This document shows positions 10,916 through 23,279 of a stretch of 64,000 nucleotides of DNA, in pieces. The first letter of the stretch is position 1, and every line of letters begins with the position of its first letter. The notes under the pieces were generated by a model that saw only the letters and a program-made list of their open reading frames with translations, was not told the origin of the DNA and searched no databases. The position numbers and the translations under genes are program-made. Origin of the DNA: Aplectana chamaeleonis (taxonomy: Eukaryota > Nematoda > Chromadorea > Rhabditida > Cosmocercidae); assembly GCA_029168955.1 (NCBI GenBank), contig JAPDOI010000193.1:806001-870000 (forward strand), written 5' to 3'.

Positions 10916-11522
10916 TTCTGATTTTTTTTTTCAAAACTCGTTTATAATCCGAGACTTCGAACGAATTTCGAAAAAATACAAGATTTCGAACGAATTCAGA
11001 AAAACTCAAATTTTCGAAAAAAATCGAAGTTACGATTAGTTTGGAAATTCGTTAGTTCTACCCACGACACCTCGGCCTGAAGACTAACGGAACAACGTGA
11101 CCTATGGTTTGAGAAGCGTTCTGAATATCGAAGAAATTTTCAAAAAAAAATCAAGAATCACATCTCAAACGAACGAAATCTGAAAAAAATCTCGTTCGAC
11201 AAAATTTTCCGTTCTTCAATGTTTCCAATGTTTTTCCTCCAAATTTGAAGTAAAAAACACTTTGTCATCGACTACAGTACTTTACGTCTCTGCCGGGGTT
11301 CCGCCATAAGCGACGGCAGTTTTCTACTTTTTACCACAGTTTTCGTTGAGAGAGCACCAGAGACGTTTAAAAGCGCCGTGTTTTCCTCCCAAACACACTG
11401 CCAATGAACCCCAACTCCCCACTATGCAGAAATTACCCGGAAAATGAAAGGAACAAGAAAAACAAAAGTCAGAAAACAGAAAAAAACCAACGGGCACATC
11501 GCATTTGTTCGTGAGTGAACTA

Positions 11523-11775
11523 GGCGTCAAAAATACTGTCTGCAGTCGGCACCACGAAACAGCGAATTGAATGCGCAGATCCTAATAAACGTGCCGTTAT
11601 TACGATTTGAAAAAAAAGGAAAACGACTTTAATAGCCGAATTGAGAATTTTGAGGCTCGTTTAATAATTTCTTTGGTTTTCAGGGCGACACTTCTATGAC
11701 ATCACCAGAATTGAGCAATATCTACGCACAAAAGACACGCACTCTCAAAAAAAAAACAAATTGTAATTCGTTTTT
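11523..11775. repeat. Dispersed repeat, second copy at 15189-15435
   Basis: The order of words CGTCAAAAATACTGTC, GCAGATCCTAATAAACG, CACCAGAATTGAGC, AAAAGACACGCACTC and CAAATTGTAATT is reproduced in diverged form at 15189-15435. This is consistent with copies of one repeat family. No frame. Confidence 0.5.
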
Positions 11776-12229
11776 TTTTTGAAAAAGAATTCAAAATTCG
11801 GCACTTTCCGACTATTTGGGTTTTCGAATAATTTCGAAATCCGATAATCCGCTTCCCTGATTTTCCGATTTCACTCGAAAATACCTTCATAAATTCGCAA
11901 CAAAAATAGAATTCACAATGCGCGAAAAGTTTCGTTCTTTTTAACTGTCTACTGCAACGTAAAAGGCGGTTTCAGTTTTTTCCTCTAAAATTAAGCTAAG
12001 GAATTTTTCCGTCGATTAGGGTACTCAACGCAGCCGCGAATGTCCTGCCATGATCGACGGCAAACATTTTCGTCGGAATTTTGATGAAAATAGCACAGAA
12101 AACATAAAAACGCCACGTTTGAACCCCAAAAATCAATAATCTAACGTCTCCACTATAAAAACACGAAGGAATAACACGGGAGAATGGAAGGAAGAGAGAA
12201 AAGAAAGATTTATCGGAGTGTTCATGAAG

Positions 12230-14195
12230 AGAGCAACTGGGCCCGTAGCAAACCCCCTTGATGTTGCGAACTCAGCGCTGCCTCCGCGCCATCAGCATGT
12301 GGCTCACGTCCAGGCAGCCAAACGTGAGCGCCTTCCTATCTTAATGCATGTGGGCAGCGACAGATAGTGACAGCGGAGGCAGCCTTTTGCCAGTGGTATG
12401 TGAGCCACCTATGGACGTGAGGTAGGAGCTGAGGTCGATGTTGGTGGCGAGATGTGCGAGACGGTGAGCGAAATAGCGCGCACAGCCAAGAGAGGCACCA
12501 GCTGCGATCTCGGTCATGGGTGGGGTATGACCTAGATGGTGACGGCGCGGAAAAGATAATGCGCTCCAGTGACAACCACTATTCAGACTTGACCACCTCT
12601 ATTGAGATGCAAGGGCAGATCCAATTAATGCAATGATTGCGCGAAGCCTTCATAGAAGGACAGCCATTTTGGTTCTGGGAAGCTATTCAAATGAGAAAGG
12701 TTATAAACTGAAGAATCTCGTGAAACTCTACCGCTAGCATTAGAGGCATAGAGAGCCTTTGTATTTTGTATTCCTTCTCGTTTCCTTCCCTAAATTTTCG
12801 CCACAGGTTAGTTTTGTTCTGATAAACCATTTCATATTTCTGGGCTCCGTAGTGATTTTAAGGGTTTCATCACTTCCACGTGTTTATAAGGCTTTCTTTC
12901 TTGAATTTTGAACTAAAAAAGTAAAGAAAATTATAAACGTCCACTTTTTCCAAGTGAATTGGTTTTTTTATTAGCGTTACCTTCTGTTTTAGCACCACAA
13001 TAGGCGTTTTTGAGGACTTTTTTAAGGTGAAAAATACGTGGTTGTTTTCACATCCAACTATTTTCTCCTTTTTTTCTGCATCAGTGTTCTCACGTTTGTT
13101 ACCAGAGGAGTACCATCGATAGCCCCTTATTGTTCGTCAGGGTCCGCGTTGGCACTTTATCTGGTGCACAAGTGGAGACGCTCTAATCGCTACAATTCTT
13201 TTTTCGTTAGCAGAAGATCGCTTTCTGCATGGTAGATATACAAGTACATTATTGCCGAAATTAAAGATAAATAATTTGATTTCTTAAGTATGTATCCTTG
13301 AAAGAGTCTGCGATTTTAAATGAAGATTAAGGTGTTCCAGTCTCGGATATAGGCACAAGTATGCAGCTGGGAAAAGTGTGTACTTAACTTAGGATCGCAC
13401 ATTTTGTATACCTAGGACAGAGTGTCAATAAAACCATCAGAGTTGGAACAATTCGCACATAACCGTGTTCGATTATTCAGAAAGTTCGGGAGACCTAATT
13501 TTTCGTTTCAATTATACATACTAGGTTCGTGAATTTTCGTGGCCTTTTTCTCGAGTATCCCCATGATTGCAAGAACATTGGTTAAATTTCCTTCGAATCC
13601 AATGGAGAACAGGTGTTCTAATTGATTTATTTGTTGATTTTAAGAAAATTTGTGAAAATCTGGAATTCTCAGTGGAAGAATCGCAAGTTTTCATTCCCAG
13701 TAAGTTGAAATTTAAATTATCCGAAAATGCTCTGAACGCTTATAAGTTTGATTGAATTCGACGAAATTGAACCTAAAAAGTTTTCTGTGAAACACATAAA
13801 ATTCTGTCCAAATGCAAACGTAGAAATATATAATTGGAGGCCAGCCATGCATACTCAGTGACCCTTGGATAGGAAACGGATGAAACGGATGCACGCGTTC
13901 CAAGCAATTTCATTGAATAATCTGCTTGCGAAGTTTCGTCACATGTCGTAGCTATCAGTGGGCAATGTTTCCCTCGAGTCAACTGCGGTCATGGCCCAGA
14001 GGACGTGTGCGCTGTCATCGCGAGTACGATCCTAGTTCGGCACCGCCCTGCAACAGAGCTTTGCCAAGAAGTGTATGCTGGGAATAGGTCCCTCCAAGTT
14101 GGTTGTCATAGGTGGCACCTGAGAGACGATGTACCTGAGGTTGGTTGCAATCTTTATGTGGTGACGGCGGGGGGTTTGCTACGGGCCCTGTAGAC
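12230..14195. repeat. Possible element with inverted ends about 1.9 kb apart
   Basis: GGGCCCGTAGCAAACCCCC near 12239 pairs with GGGGGTTTGCTACGGGCCC at 14169-14190 in reverse orientation. A second inner pair, GCCACCTATG / CATAGGTGGC, lies at about 12405 and 14108. The interior (12640-14000) is AT-rich and shows no convincing gene; a 62-codon frame at 13567-13755 is not recognised. No target duplication was resolved. Confidence 0.4.
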
Positions 14196-14339
14196 GAAGG
14201 TTGATCGACAGAACAATGGTTGGCTAGCCCAGCCCATTACCTCCACACCTCTGCATAGGCCTGCATGTCCCCAAGTGTTGACGCTTAACTCGCCGAGGCA
14301 CCACATTCCCCAGCTAGGTCAACGATTCCGTGTAGCCCT

Positions 14340-15000
14340 CAGATGGGATCCATATACAACAGAACAATAGTAAAACCGCAATCAAGCATTTTTTTCACAA
14401 ACGTGCCTATTATAGGAGTGAAATATGTATACGTTTTCCTCCCACGTTGAACAGGTCTACCTGCACACAATGGCATCGCTGAACCCTCACACCTCACCTG
14501 GAAGTTTACCATGGAACCAGAAAATGTTGACCCTTTCAAAAATGCTCAATCAGACACCATTCTGCCAAATTTCAAGCCAAAATGGACAAGGCATATCAAC
14601 TGTGCACAATCAATTGAGCCTAAAACTCCTAATTTCGAACAAATGCATGGCGCGATCCACACCACTCTCTGCCCATATTATTCCCCTCTCTCTTCTCTTT
14701 CATTCATTCCCTCGAACGCCGCGATTCGTCCACTATGAACGTTTTTATCGCCATTCAAACCGGACACCCTACACAAATTCAATGACAAAGCTAATCAAGA
14801 AACTTGAGAAGAAAACAATTTTGATTAAAATTCGAAATTTTGACTTGATATTATCCCCATCATCACTAGAACATCACCCATACTTTTTTCAGAATCTTAG
14901 TGCCGCTTCCTAATCCATGGCGGTCAATTTTCCCCACCCACAGCCAAAATGTCCTTCCTCCTAACGGGTAATTTGCGAATTTCTAAAAAATCCACTTGTT
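14340..15000. other. Repeat-like stretch, no gene called
   Basis: Contains a 162-codon plus-strand frame (14425-14913) with ordinary composition but no motif, no splice-compatible ends and an overlapping second open frame. Sequence style matches the degenerate repeats at 11330-12120. Left unassigned. Confidence 0.3.
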
Positions 15001-15534
15001 TCCTACGAAACCTATATGTTAGACTTTGAGCTATGAGTGTATTAAAATGTTCAAATGGTTTGGCAATCTGTCGCCTCTGAGCTCCGTAATAGACGGATTT
15101 GCGCAAAAACCCCCTATTAGTCGGCGCTGCCTGTCCGCGAATTGTCCGTTGGATAACAACGGACAACTCGCGGACTGTCCGCGAGTAAATTAGGCGTCGA
15201 AAAATACCGTCCGCAATCGACATCCGAAACGCGGAATTTGACGCGCAAATCCTAATAAACGCGCCGAAGCAAAGGGAAACTAAATTAATGATTGGAAATA
15301 GGTATTTTTAGCCCCGTTTAGTACTTTCAGTTAGTTTTCAGGGCGAAATGGTTCAAATCTGACCAGAATTCAGCTGTTGCTATGCGCAGAAGACACTCAC
15401 ACAATGAAAAAAGACAAATTGTGATTTTTTTAGGAGAAAATAAGTGCATTAAAGCACAAAATTAGGCCGCGATAATACTCCGGTAACTATTGGAAAATTT
15501 GGGAACCATCCATAATTTTTTAAGTTACAGCACG

Positions 15535-15990
15535 TAATTACTCATTTCCGACAAGGTATTACTTTTGGGTATACACGTGCGTTTTTGGGCACGCAAGTTT
15601 GTTCTTGTGCACGAATTCACGCAACTGCGGGCTACAGCGCGCAAACACTCACTTTTTTACGAAAAGTTACTTTTGGGTATGCATGTGCGTGCTTCTGCAC
15701 GCAACTCCTGGCTAGTGCACGTGAATGCGCAAGTGCGTGCCACAGCGCGTAATTACTCACTTTTCACGAAATATCACCTTTGGGTACGCATTTGCGTGTT
15801 TCGGCACGCAGCTAGCACTAGTGCACTGTGGCGCGCAAGTGCCTGCCAGAGCGCGCAATTGCTCACCGCCCTTGAAATGTTACATTCTGACAAAAACATG
15901 GCTGCGATAACAATTGGGAAACTCCTTGGGTGCGAGCATTCGATAATGCGCGTTCTCGCACGCAGTTGCGCACCCACGCGCAAAATCTCT
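15535..15990. repeat. Minisatellite, about 106-111 bp unit, 3.5 copies
   Basis: CTTTTGGGTA recurs near 15561, 15672 and 15778, each followed by GTGCGT, GCACGCAA and ACTCACTTTT blocks. Units diverge by roughly a fifth. A lone inverted unit lies at 10800-10915. Confidence 0.65.
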
Positions 15991-16378
15991 TTACTTTAGT
16001 CAGAGGTGAATATTTTTGGACAGACCGCAGTTTTTCAGGAACAGGAGACTGTCGAAAACAGCGAGTTCTAGCAAGCTATTTTTTGATCAATCATTGAACA
16101 ATGGGAAGATCTGCAGTCGGAAGGTCGTGGGAAGACCTGCAGTCGGGAGAACAAGAGAACTCCTGCTGTGGGAGCTTCCCCTATTACTCTGCTGTCAAGA
16201 CGTCCCCTTCACTCCCCCTCCCCCATTCGGGGGATGTTCCCCAGTTATTTCGAGGGAAGTTCTGCTGTCGTTCTCGGAAACTTCCCCACTAATATTTGAG
16301 GTGTAGTGAAAAACTAGAGCACAGGTAGATCTCGTATCTAAAGCCATTATAATTGTGGTAGACGCGGGAGTGTGCGTT

Positions 16379-16865
16379 AAAGGCAGTGTTCACGATAATA
16401 TTCGTTTTTGAGATTATTCGCTAAATCGATTGTTTGGCCACCGGGTAGAACTAAAATGACGATTTAATTGAGAGAAACGCACCAGAAGGGCAAGAAATCC
16501 TTTACTCTCACCCCGCCAATTTACTCTCACTGGAACAGTTCGTTGTGACAATGAAATCCTTTGTGGGCCCGTCTTTTGCAATTGTTTTCTCTCTATAGCT
16601 CCGTTATTTCTTTCGGACCCTAACTAATACTGTTTTGTCTGAAATATTCTTCCATTTTTGATTAGTCCCATTTTTCACCGGTGACAACCACCGTTAACAC
16701 GTTCATCCAACCGGACAATTAGTCCATGTTATAGAATAATGTCACTGAAATAGGACGTTGTAATGCGTTTCTCGCCATTTCTTCGTATTTCTGGTAACAT
16801 TCGGTTGCCAACGCATTTTTTGAGTGGAAAACTCGGGAACGAAAATCATCGTGAACACTGCCTTG
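16379..16865. mobile_element. TTAA-type MITE, GGCAGTGTTCACGAT ends
   Basis: Left end TTAAAGGCAGTGTTCACGAT at 16379 pairs with ATCGTGAACACTGCCTT at 16849-16865. The right TTAA has decayed to TTGA, where the next element begins immediately. No coding frame. Confidence 0.6.
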
Positions 16866-17950
16866 AAAGGCAGGGTTCTCGATAAAATCGGTTGTTGTGC
16901 TATCACCGTAAAATGGTAGATCTGTCCATCACAAAAGTGAAAATAAGTAAAAAATTGGAGAAAAAACACTAAGGAGAAAGTTATGGCTTGGTGTCCTCCC
17001 GCCCCCAATTATCGAGATTTGCGTAAAAGCCTATTCTGTCAACTTTTATTTTGCTTCTTAAAGGCAGCATACACGCTCACAAACATGGTTGAGATAACAG
17101 CACAAATAGGACCGCCTGGCCCCTACCATCTCGTCAACGGCGTTTGAAGCGCTGAAAACCATCCACGTTGACAGAATTCGAGCATTCCCGTCTCGAAAGC
17201 CTGTGGAACCCCACCCCTACGAATAACAGAATGAAGAGTGAGGCATGTGAAAACATTTGATAGCTTAGAGTGATAGCCCTAGCAAATGAGAGTCTACGAG
17301 AGAAACGGCTTGGTTTACCTGAATATAACATGTCTGCTTACTGATGAAATGCTCCATTTTATAAGCCAGCCGGAGTAGATGGGCTTTCTTGAAAGTGGAT
17401 GGGAATTAATCGGTATGTAAACAAGTTATATACAGGGAAATCAAGCTGTTTCTCTCGTAGACCCTCATTATATAGTGCTATCGCTCTAAATTATCAAATG
17501 CTTCCACATGCCTCACTCTTCATTCTGTTATTTGTAGGGGTGGGGTTCCACATGCATTCGAGAGGGGAATGCTCAAATTCTGTCAACCTGAATGGTTTTT
17601 AGCGCTTCAAACGCCGTTGACGGCATGGTAGGGGCCAGGCGGTTAAATTTATGCTGTTATCTCAACCATTTTTGTGAGCGTGTATGCTGCCTTTAAGTAA
17701 TTTCTGAACATTTTTGGAGATTACTGATTACTTTAACAGCAAAATAAATGTCGGATAAGCAAGCATCAATGAAAATCGCGTTAATTAGGGGGCCGGCCGA
17801 CACCGGTAATTAGCCGTTAGACTTTGTTTTCGAGCGTTATTTCCGTGAATTTCCGGGTTTTTTCAATTACCTTTGTCTTTGTGATGGCCTAATCTACATT
17901 TTTATGAAGAGAGCTCAGAGGTCGCTTTTATCGCGAACCCTGCCTTTAAG
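16864..17950. mobile_element. TTAA-type MITE, abutting and carrying a nested element
   Basis: Starts GAAAGGCAGGGTTCTCGAT and ends ATCGCGAACCCTGCCTTTAA at about 17950. It directly abuts the element to its left and is itself interrupted by the 639-bp element at 17058-17696, giving two layers. Confidence 0.6.
17058..17696. mobile_element. TTAA MITE, GGCAGCATACACGCTC family, copy 1
   Basis: TTAA at 17058-17061 and 17693-17696 flank inverted ends AAGGCAGCATACACGCTC. The near-identical copy at 54005-54640 (636 bp) has the same internal order: arms with TTGAAGCGCT, then a nested AACAGAATGAAGAG...CATTCTGTTA palindrome (about 17224-17533). Small frames of about 65 codons are mirrored on both arms and are not considered genes. 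Low divergence suggests recent activity. Confidence 0.85.
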
Positions 17951-17959
17951 TCGGTGTTT

Positions 17960-18420
17960 TCTGCCGAAGACAGAGTAAGTCTCATCGTGTTTCAGAAAAG
18001 AGCAGGGTCCAGCAGCCCGTTGGCAAGAGCTGCGAATTAGGTACTTACGATACCCCCCTCGGTGGTTAGTCCGTGCCCCAAAAATTTGGATTTGTAACGA
18101 CCCCCCCCCCCGAGAGACGCTCCTACGACAAGAACATCAAAAATTTGCCAGTTTTTATGTCTGATAGCCAACCAAATCATGGGGTAGATGCAGCGGTTAC
18201 CCGAGTGATCTTGTCGTGGCGAGAACCCGCCCCGCGATGGGCTTCGCGGCGAAACACATAATCAAGCCAAAGTTTGTTTGGTCGGATTATTTGGATCCAC
18301 TTCATTGCACAGAGACTCGTAGCTAACCCTCACCGCGGCTGCGGGATATTACTCGTCCGAATGCGCGACCTCATCGTGGACTATTAGCAATGGGCTCAAA
18401 GTGGGTGAAACTCGAAGAAT
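17960..18420. other. No gene seen
   Basis: Contains two C homopolymers (18054-18059, 18102-18111) and a CGCGATGGGCTTCGCG-type short inverted repeat near 18230. No supported exon. Confidence 0.3.
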
Positions 18421-18754
18421 GCTAGCGAATGACACAATTTTTGGAGACGTTTTTTGCTGTACCTTGTATTTCACGCATGTGTGATAAACTGTATGATGGA
18501 TACAATGCTGTAATTATGATATTGACACTTTGTTTTCGTGATGACGTCATTTTCAAGTAAAAATCTACGAGAAAAATCTTAGGCAATACGGATTTGCCTC
18601 CACTCGGACGAAGAACAAGCAGGGACGACCAAAGATAATACAGCAATAATGTGGAGCGTCGAGGCCTGGCGCCCTTTCCGCAGTAGTCTCCTGGCCTCAC
18701 GCCGTTTATGAGCCATGCTCAGAAGAATGAAAACATGTTACATGTAATATAAAG

Positions 18755-18790
18755 TGTAAGATACTTGAGACATTCAAGTATCTTATCTGC
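18755..18790. repeat. Perfect small hairpin
   Basis: AAGATACTTGA and TCAAGTATCTT pair around a 5-nt loop, within a longer, weaker inverted repeat ending in CATGTTA/TAACATG at 18733 and 18818. Confidence 0.55.
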
Positions 18791-18840
18791 ATATTGCATT
18801 CAACATACCTCTTTATAACATGTGACCTACTCTCCCTTCC

Positions 18841-19657
18841 AGAACAAATGGACGGCTCTACTTGATGTTGGGAAGAGTGCAGATGTTATCTACTTTGATT
18901 TTGCTAAAGCTTTTGATAAGGTTCCCCATGGCAAATTGTTGCAAAAACTCTCGATGGTGCATGAATACGTTCGTCCCTAACTGATAGGACGTTCTCGGTT
19001 TGTATAGACTCTTCTCGCTCGACTCCAAGGCCAGTCCTGAGCGGTGTGTGGCAAGGCGGGGTATTGTCTCCGATGCTTTTCAACATATAAAGCCAATGCC
19101 GCTCGGATGAGTCCGGGCGGAGTAAGCAGCGGAGCGGTTGGTAATGGCAAAATACAACAGTGATAAGGAGATTTTGACATGATAAGCCCGATTGGCCTCA
19201 TTTCGACCGGCTCAAAATGAGCGGCCTAGGCTGTACACTCACGAAATCGCTGGTCTTGTGAGTTCCTGTGGCACCGGTTTCAGTGCATTTGCGGACGATA
19301 TCAAGATATATCTGGACGTTTCTCTGCCCGAGAACTGTATATTGCTGCAGCAGTCTATTGACATTATGAGTACTTGGTCTCGCGATTGGAATCTACCGTT
19401 GTCAAAAGAAAAGACGAAGGTTCCCACTTGGGTAATTACAATGCTAACAGTGAAGATATGCTGTCGGTGGTTCTCAGATCCAAGAAGTTGACCAAATAAC
19501 TGATTTAGGGTTCACTACTACTCCAAGTCTGAGTTTTGATAAGCACTGTGAATCGATTTCGAATAAAGCAACTTTCGTTATGAATAATATTTTCAGTGGT
19601 TTGTCAACTTGCAATCCCTCAGTGCTTATCAGAGCTTATACCAGATTATGTAAGGCC
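18841..19657 (+). pseudogene. CR1/Jockey-like reverse transcriptase relic
   Basis: Fragments in shifting frames carry reverse transcriptase landmarks: IYFDFAKAFDKVPHGKLLQKL (motif A region, split here by the 20-residue limit after KLL), then SGVWQGGVLSPMLFNI (motif B; W replaces the usual P), then FADDIKIYL (catalytic motif C) and a tail ending NPSVLIRAYTRL. A block of unrelated sequence at about 19087-19245 separates motifs B and C. The relic stops where a TTAA MITE begins at 19658. Non-functional. Confidence 0.75.
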
Positions 19658-20136
19658 TTAAAGACAGCCTACACGCTCGCAAACATGGTTGAGATATAAG
19701 CATAAATAGGCTCGCATGGCCCCTACCATGTCGTCAACGGCGTTTGAAATGCTAAAAATCCTCCAGGATGACAATATTTGAGAAATGATGTCTCGCACGC
19801 CCGTATTTTCACACCCCTTCGAGTAACAGAATGAAAAGTTAAACTTGAGAAAACACGTGATAATTAAGAGTGATAGCACTATTAAATGGGAGTGCACGAG
19901 AGAAACAGCTCGATTTACCTGGATATTACATGTTTGTGCACTGATGAAATCCTCCATTTTCAAAAACCAGCCGGAGTAGAGCGGCATTCTCGGAAGTGGA
20001 TGAGAGTTTAGGGGTGTTTAGACAGGTAATATTCAAGTAAATCGAGCTGTTTCCCTCGTGCACTCCCCTTTGATAGTGCTGTCACTCTAAGTTGCCACAT
20101 GTTTTCTCAAGCTCAACTTTTCATTCTGTTACTCCT
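19658..20136. mobile_element. TTAA MITE, diverged GGCAGC family copy
   Basis: Begins TTAAAGACAGCCTACACGCTC and follows the family through TTGAAATGC and a nested AACAGAATGAAAAGT palindrome (19823-20131). The right end is replaced by CAGACATTCAAGCGCGTCTC sequence, which is also joined to the family in the copy ending at 38811. This looks like a subfamily with a different right half, or a truncation. Confidence 0.6.
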
Positions 20137-20139
20137 CAG

Positions 20140-20400
20140 ACATTCAAGCGCGTCTCGCCTTGCACAATGACGCGAGTCGCGCACGTACACGTGTATTTGT
20201 AGTGTAATTTCGGCGCGCCAAACACACTACGTAGGGTCTTCGTAGTGCGAGATAGTGTCTTTGTCGGGCGACATTAATCCCACTCCACTCGTAAATTTGG
20301 CGCGACAAAGACCCTACGTAGTGTCTTTGTAGTGCGAAATAGGGTCAATGTAGTGTCTTTGTAGTGTCACCAGTATTCGAACCTTACTGGCTCTTTAGAT
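20140..20400. repeat. Short repeated TAGTGTCTTTGTAGTG words
   Basis: Several copies of CTACGTAG and GTAGTGTCTTTGTAGTG occur in both orientations around GGCGCGCC and GGCGCGAC. Possibly a degraded palindromic element. Confidence 0.4.
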
Positions 20401-20496
20401 AAACGTAACTAGGGTACGTCAATGGTGAGTTTAGGGTTACCGGTTACCTATTGTTCAAAGCCGTTGCTCAATAAGGCATCTAACCATCGATACTAA

Positions 20497-21035
20497 CTGG
20501 GTACCACCCTGATTTGAAACTGGTGCTTCTAAAAATGGTTTATTGAGGGTTGTAGGGGAGATAAAAAGCAACAATTTCAGGTTCCAAAATTTCACTTAGT
20601 GCTATTGCGTAGATCAAAACCGGCGAAAAAGTCACTTTTTCGAACCTCAGAAGATGAAACGTTCTAGCTCAAAGCTTGTACAGGGGTTTTTTGAGGTGCT
20701 AAACTCGAACATGAGCCCTGTATTTGGTTTTTAAGACGACTAAGAGTAGGCTACAAAGATTAAACTTCGATTATCTATCGTAATCTACTCTTAGTCGTCT
20801 TGAAAACCAAATACAGAGCTCATGTTTGAGTTCAGCACCTCAAAAAACCCCTGTACAAGCTTTGAGCTAGAACGTTTCATCTTCTGAGGTTCGAAAAAGT
20901 GACTTTTCGCCGGTTTTGATATACACAATAGCACTAAGTGAAATTTTGGAACCTGAAATTGATGCTTTTTATCTCCCCTACAACCCTCGATAAACCATTT
21001 TTAGAAGCACCAATTGTGAACCGGGGTAGTACCTT
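20497..21035. mobile_element. 540-bp foldback element
   Basis: A long palindrome: arms of roughly 240 nt match with few mismatches around a centre near 20770-20785. Examples are GGGTTGTAGGGGAGATAAA (left) with TTTATCTCCCCTACAACCC (right), and CTAAGAGTAG with CTACTCTTAG at the centre. RNA from either strand would form a long hairpin. No coding frame of note. Confidence 0.8.
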
Positions 21036-21164
21036 GTGAGTGTTCCCGCTACAGTAGCTGAGCTCTAACTTGCGGTTTGCTGCCCCCAACAGCTTGGGAC
21101 CACAAGGCCTCCAAGGCTTCTTGCTGCTAGAATGAGTACTATTAGCTCTTCTATGATATATACT

Positions 21165-21445
21165 GTACTTCCTTGAGCCAAATTCCGGTCCGAAATTGCG
21201 TCTCGACACGCTCTGCGGCCGCGCGCTTTCGAGTCAGAAGAGCTTCCAACGCCGCAGCCGCCGATCTGTTAATACTAGGTGGGTTTTAGAAACTGGGAAC
21301 TAGACAGATTTGGAGAAAACTGCATAAAAAGCCATATCGAGGCGGCTTTGGCGCTGGAAACTCGACTGACTCAAGCGCGTGCGGCCGCAAAGCGTGTCGG
21401 GACGCGATTGCGGACCGGAATTTGGCCCAGAGAAGCACAGTACTT
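21165..21445. mobile_element. MITE, GCCAAATTCCGGTCCG family
   Basis: Inverted ends carry GCCAAATTCCGGTCCG and CGGACCGGAATTTGGC with flanking GTAC, and the arms continue through CGACACGCT / AGCGTGTCG and GCGGCCGC. About 280 bp. Related by its inner word to 4630-4822. Confidence 0.65.
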
Positions 21446-21459
21446 ATGCAATCCTTGCA

Positions 21460-22240
21460 TTTCAAGTCTCTAACCAAATGTTTTGTCCAGAAGGGATGAA
21501 AGGAGTCGTAAACCTGATGGTAGCAAGCGACAATCCACCGCTGGCTTCTTATTTTTCGCTGTTTGATTCCAAATTTCATATCCCTTCCCGAAATTCCGGC
21601 AGCCAGCGGCAATTTTTTCTGCTTAAAAAGGTCAATTTGGTCAGCAACTTTCGGATAGACGAAAGTCAGTTTAAATCTTTTCGACAAGTTATTCTGCCTC
21701 AAGAAGTGTTCTCTTCTTGAAAACTTCGCTTGGTCTCGCTAGTTAGAAATATCAGTAAAGGAGAATACCTTATTCCAAACGACGAGAACAACGCCTCAGT
21801 CAATTTTCGGTATTCATGGCGTTAAGCCCCCTGTGGGGAACACCCGCAGTCACAACGGCGTCGCCACCTACGCGGCAACCGCCATGACCCGTGAAGAGAC
21901 GCGCAAAGGACGTCATCGTGCACAAGGGGCGGCCCTCCCAATCAAACGCGACCCCTGAATATACCAGCAATCCCTTTCTTGATTACTACTGCTTTGCGAT
22001 GAAACTTGAAGCACTTTCGCAAAACATCTGCCGGTTAGCTATTTTAGGTTAAAATTTAGCCCACACTCCGAGTTTTAAACCCCAGTGGAAATCGGAAATT
22101 GTCCTGCATTCACACTGAAATCGTCTCCGCTTTTCCCCACAGTGTTGACACCTCAAGAGAGGGGGGAAGCAAAAATCCCAACCGAAAATTGCTACCTAAC
22201 AGGTATTCTACGGAAGTGCTGAATTAATATAACTGCACAA
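21460..22240. other. No gene called
   Basis: A 113-codon plus frame and a 138-codon minus frame cross 21286-21720 and partly overlie the preceding MITE. Neither shows a motif. 21830-21960 is GC-rich. Nothing further supported. Confidence 0.3.
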
Positions 22241-22249
22241 ATACCGAGA

Positions 22250-23165
22250 AATATAAATTTATTAGGACAATATTTCTGTTATAAATGACATCTATCCCAT
22301 ACAATGTAATTCGAGCTGTACACTACTTCAAGAAGAGTAAAAACATGCAAACAACATCAAGTGTAAAAAAGAAAACCATATGCTGATGCAGCATAGAAGA
22401 GAAAGAGCCATTTGCACACACGACAGAGAACACTAAAAATATTTACATCTGAAGCTAACTCTAGAGCAACATTCACGATGAATTTCTTTTCTATTAAGCT
22501 TCAGTCACAAAGTACTCTTCAGTTTTCTTCAAAAATCCCGTAATTTTTCTCGTCGTGAGCGTTGCATCTGAGCTTACTTCATTCGTTTCCAACAGGCTAA
22601 ATAATTTCACCAGGGGTAAACCTCCAGAAGACCTACAATGGAAAACGTAAAAAAATAGTAACACATGGAATTGTTGAATATAAGAAACCACATCACTCAG
22701 AGGCAAAATCCAAAAGTTGAAAAATAGACTGCAAGACATAGAGGAAGACTGAAGTTTCGTTGCGGAGTGAACACCAAAGATGGAAAAACACAATTTTCAA
22801 GTTAGTCATCTAATGAAAAAATACAATGTGTGAGTGTCAAGCACTAAACATCGAATTCAAGCGAATGGGCGAATCCATAGAAAATACGCAGATCACAAGG
22901 TTTACCTCCAAAATTTGAGACGGCTTCGTCGGCGATCCAAATAAACACAGCGAAGATGCTGAAATGATAGTAAATTTTGAAAACAATTCAGTAATGCGCG
23001 AGTAATGAATTTCAAAGACGAACTCAACTTGTTGGAATTAGCGGGAGCTCTTATATTGTACAAGACGTCGTAATAAACGGCGCTGATGCTCAGTCTGAAA
23101 AAAGAGCCTGCTAAGAATTAAATCAAAAACACGATATATAAACACTACAAATACTTACAGTATTC
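22250..23165 (-). CDS. Possible multi-exon gene, 3' end, unknown product
   Basis: On the minus strand, splice-compatible blocks join in one phase: an exon ending at a GTAAGT donor near 23158; 23094-23029 after TTTTTTCAG, reading AVYYDVLYNIRAPANSN, with donor GTTGAG; 22958-22906 after ATTTCAG, reading IFAVFIWIADEAVSNFG, with donor GTAAAC; then from 22632 after CATTGTAG, reading to a TGA about 25 nt in. An AATAAA on the minus strand at about 22258 could end the 3' UTR. The hydrophobic stretch suggests a membrane segment. Another frame in the last block (RSSGGLPLVKLF...) is also open, so phase is uncertain. Confidence 0.35.
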
Positions 23166-23279
23166 TTCTGAGCTGGACGCCTCACACAGGAAACACCACA
23201 ACTATCGCAGATAGATGGAATAATAGAGGACACACTCTTAGAAAAATAATTTATTCATGCTATTCAGTCGTCAATCAGG

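Noticed and set aside
14425..14913. 162-codon plus-strand frame
   Set aside because: No domain, overlapping second open frame, repeat-like context and no splice-compatible ends.
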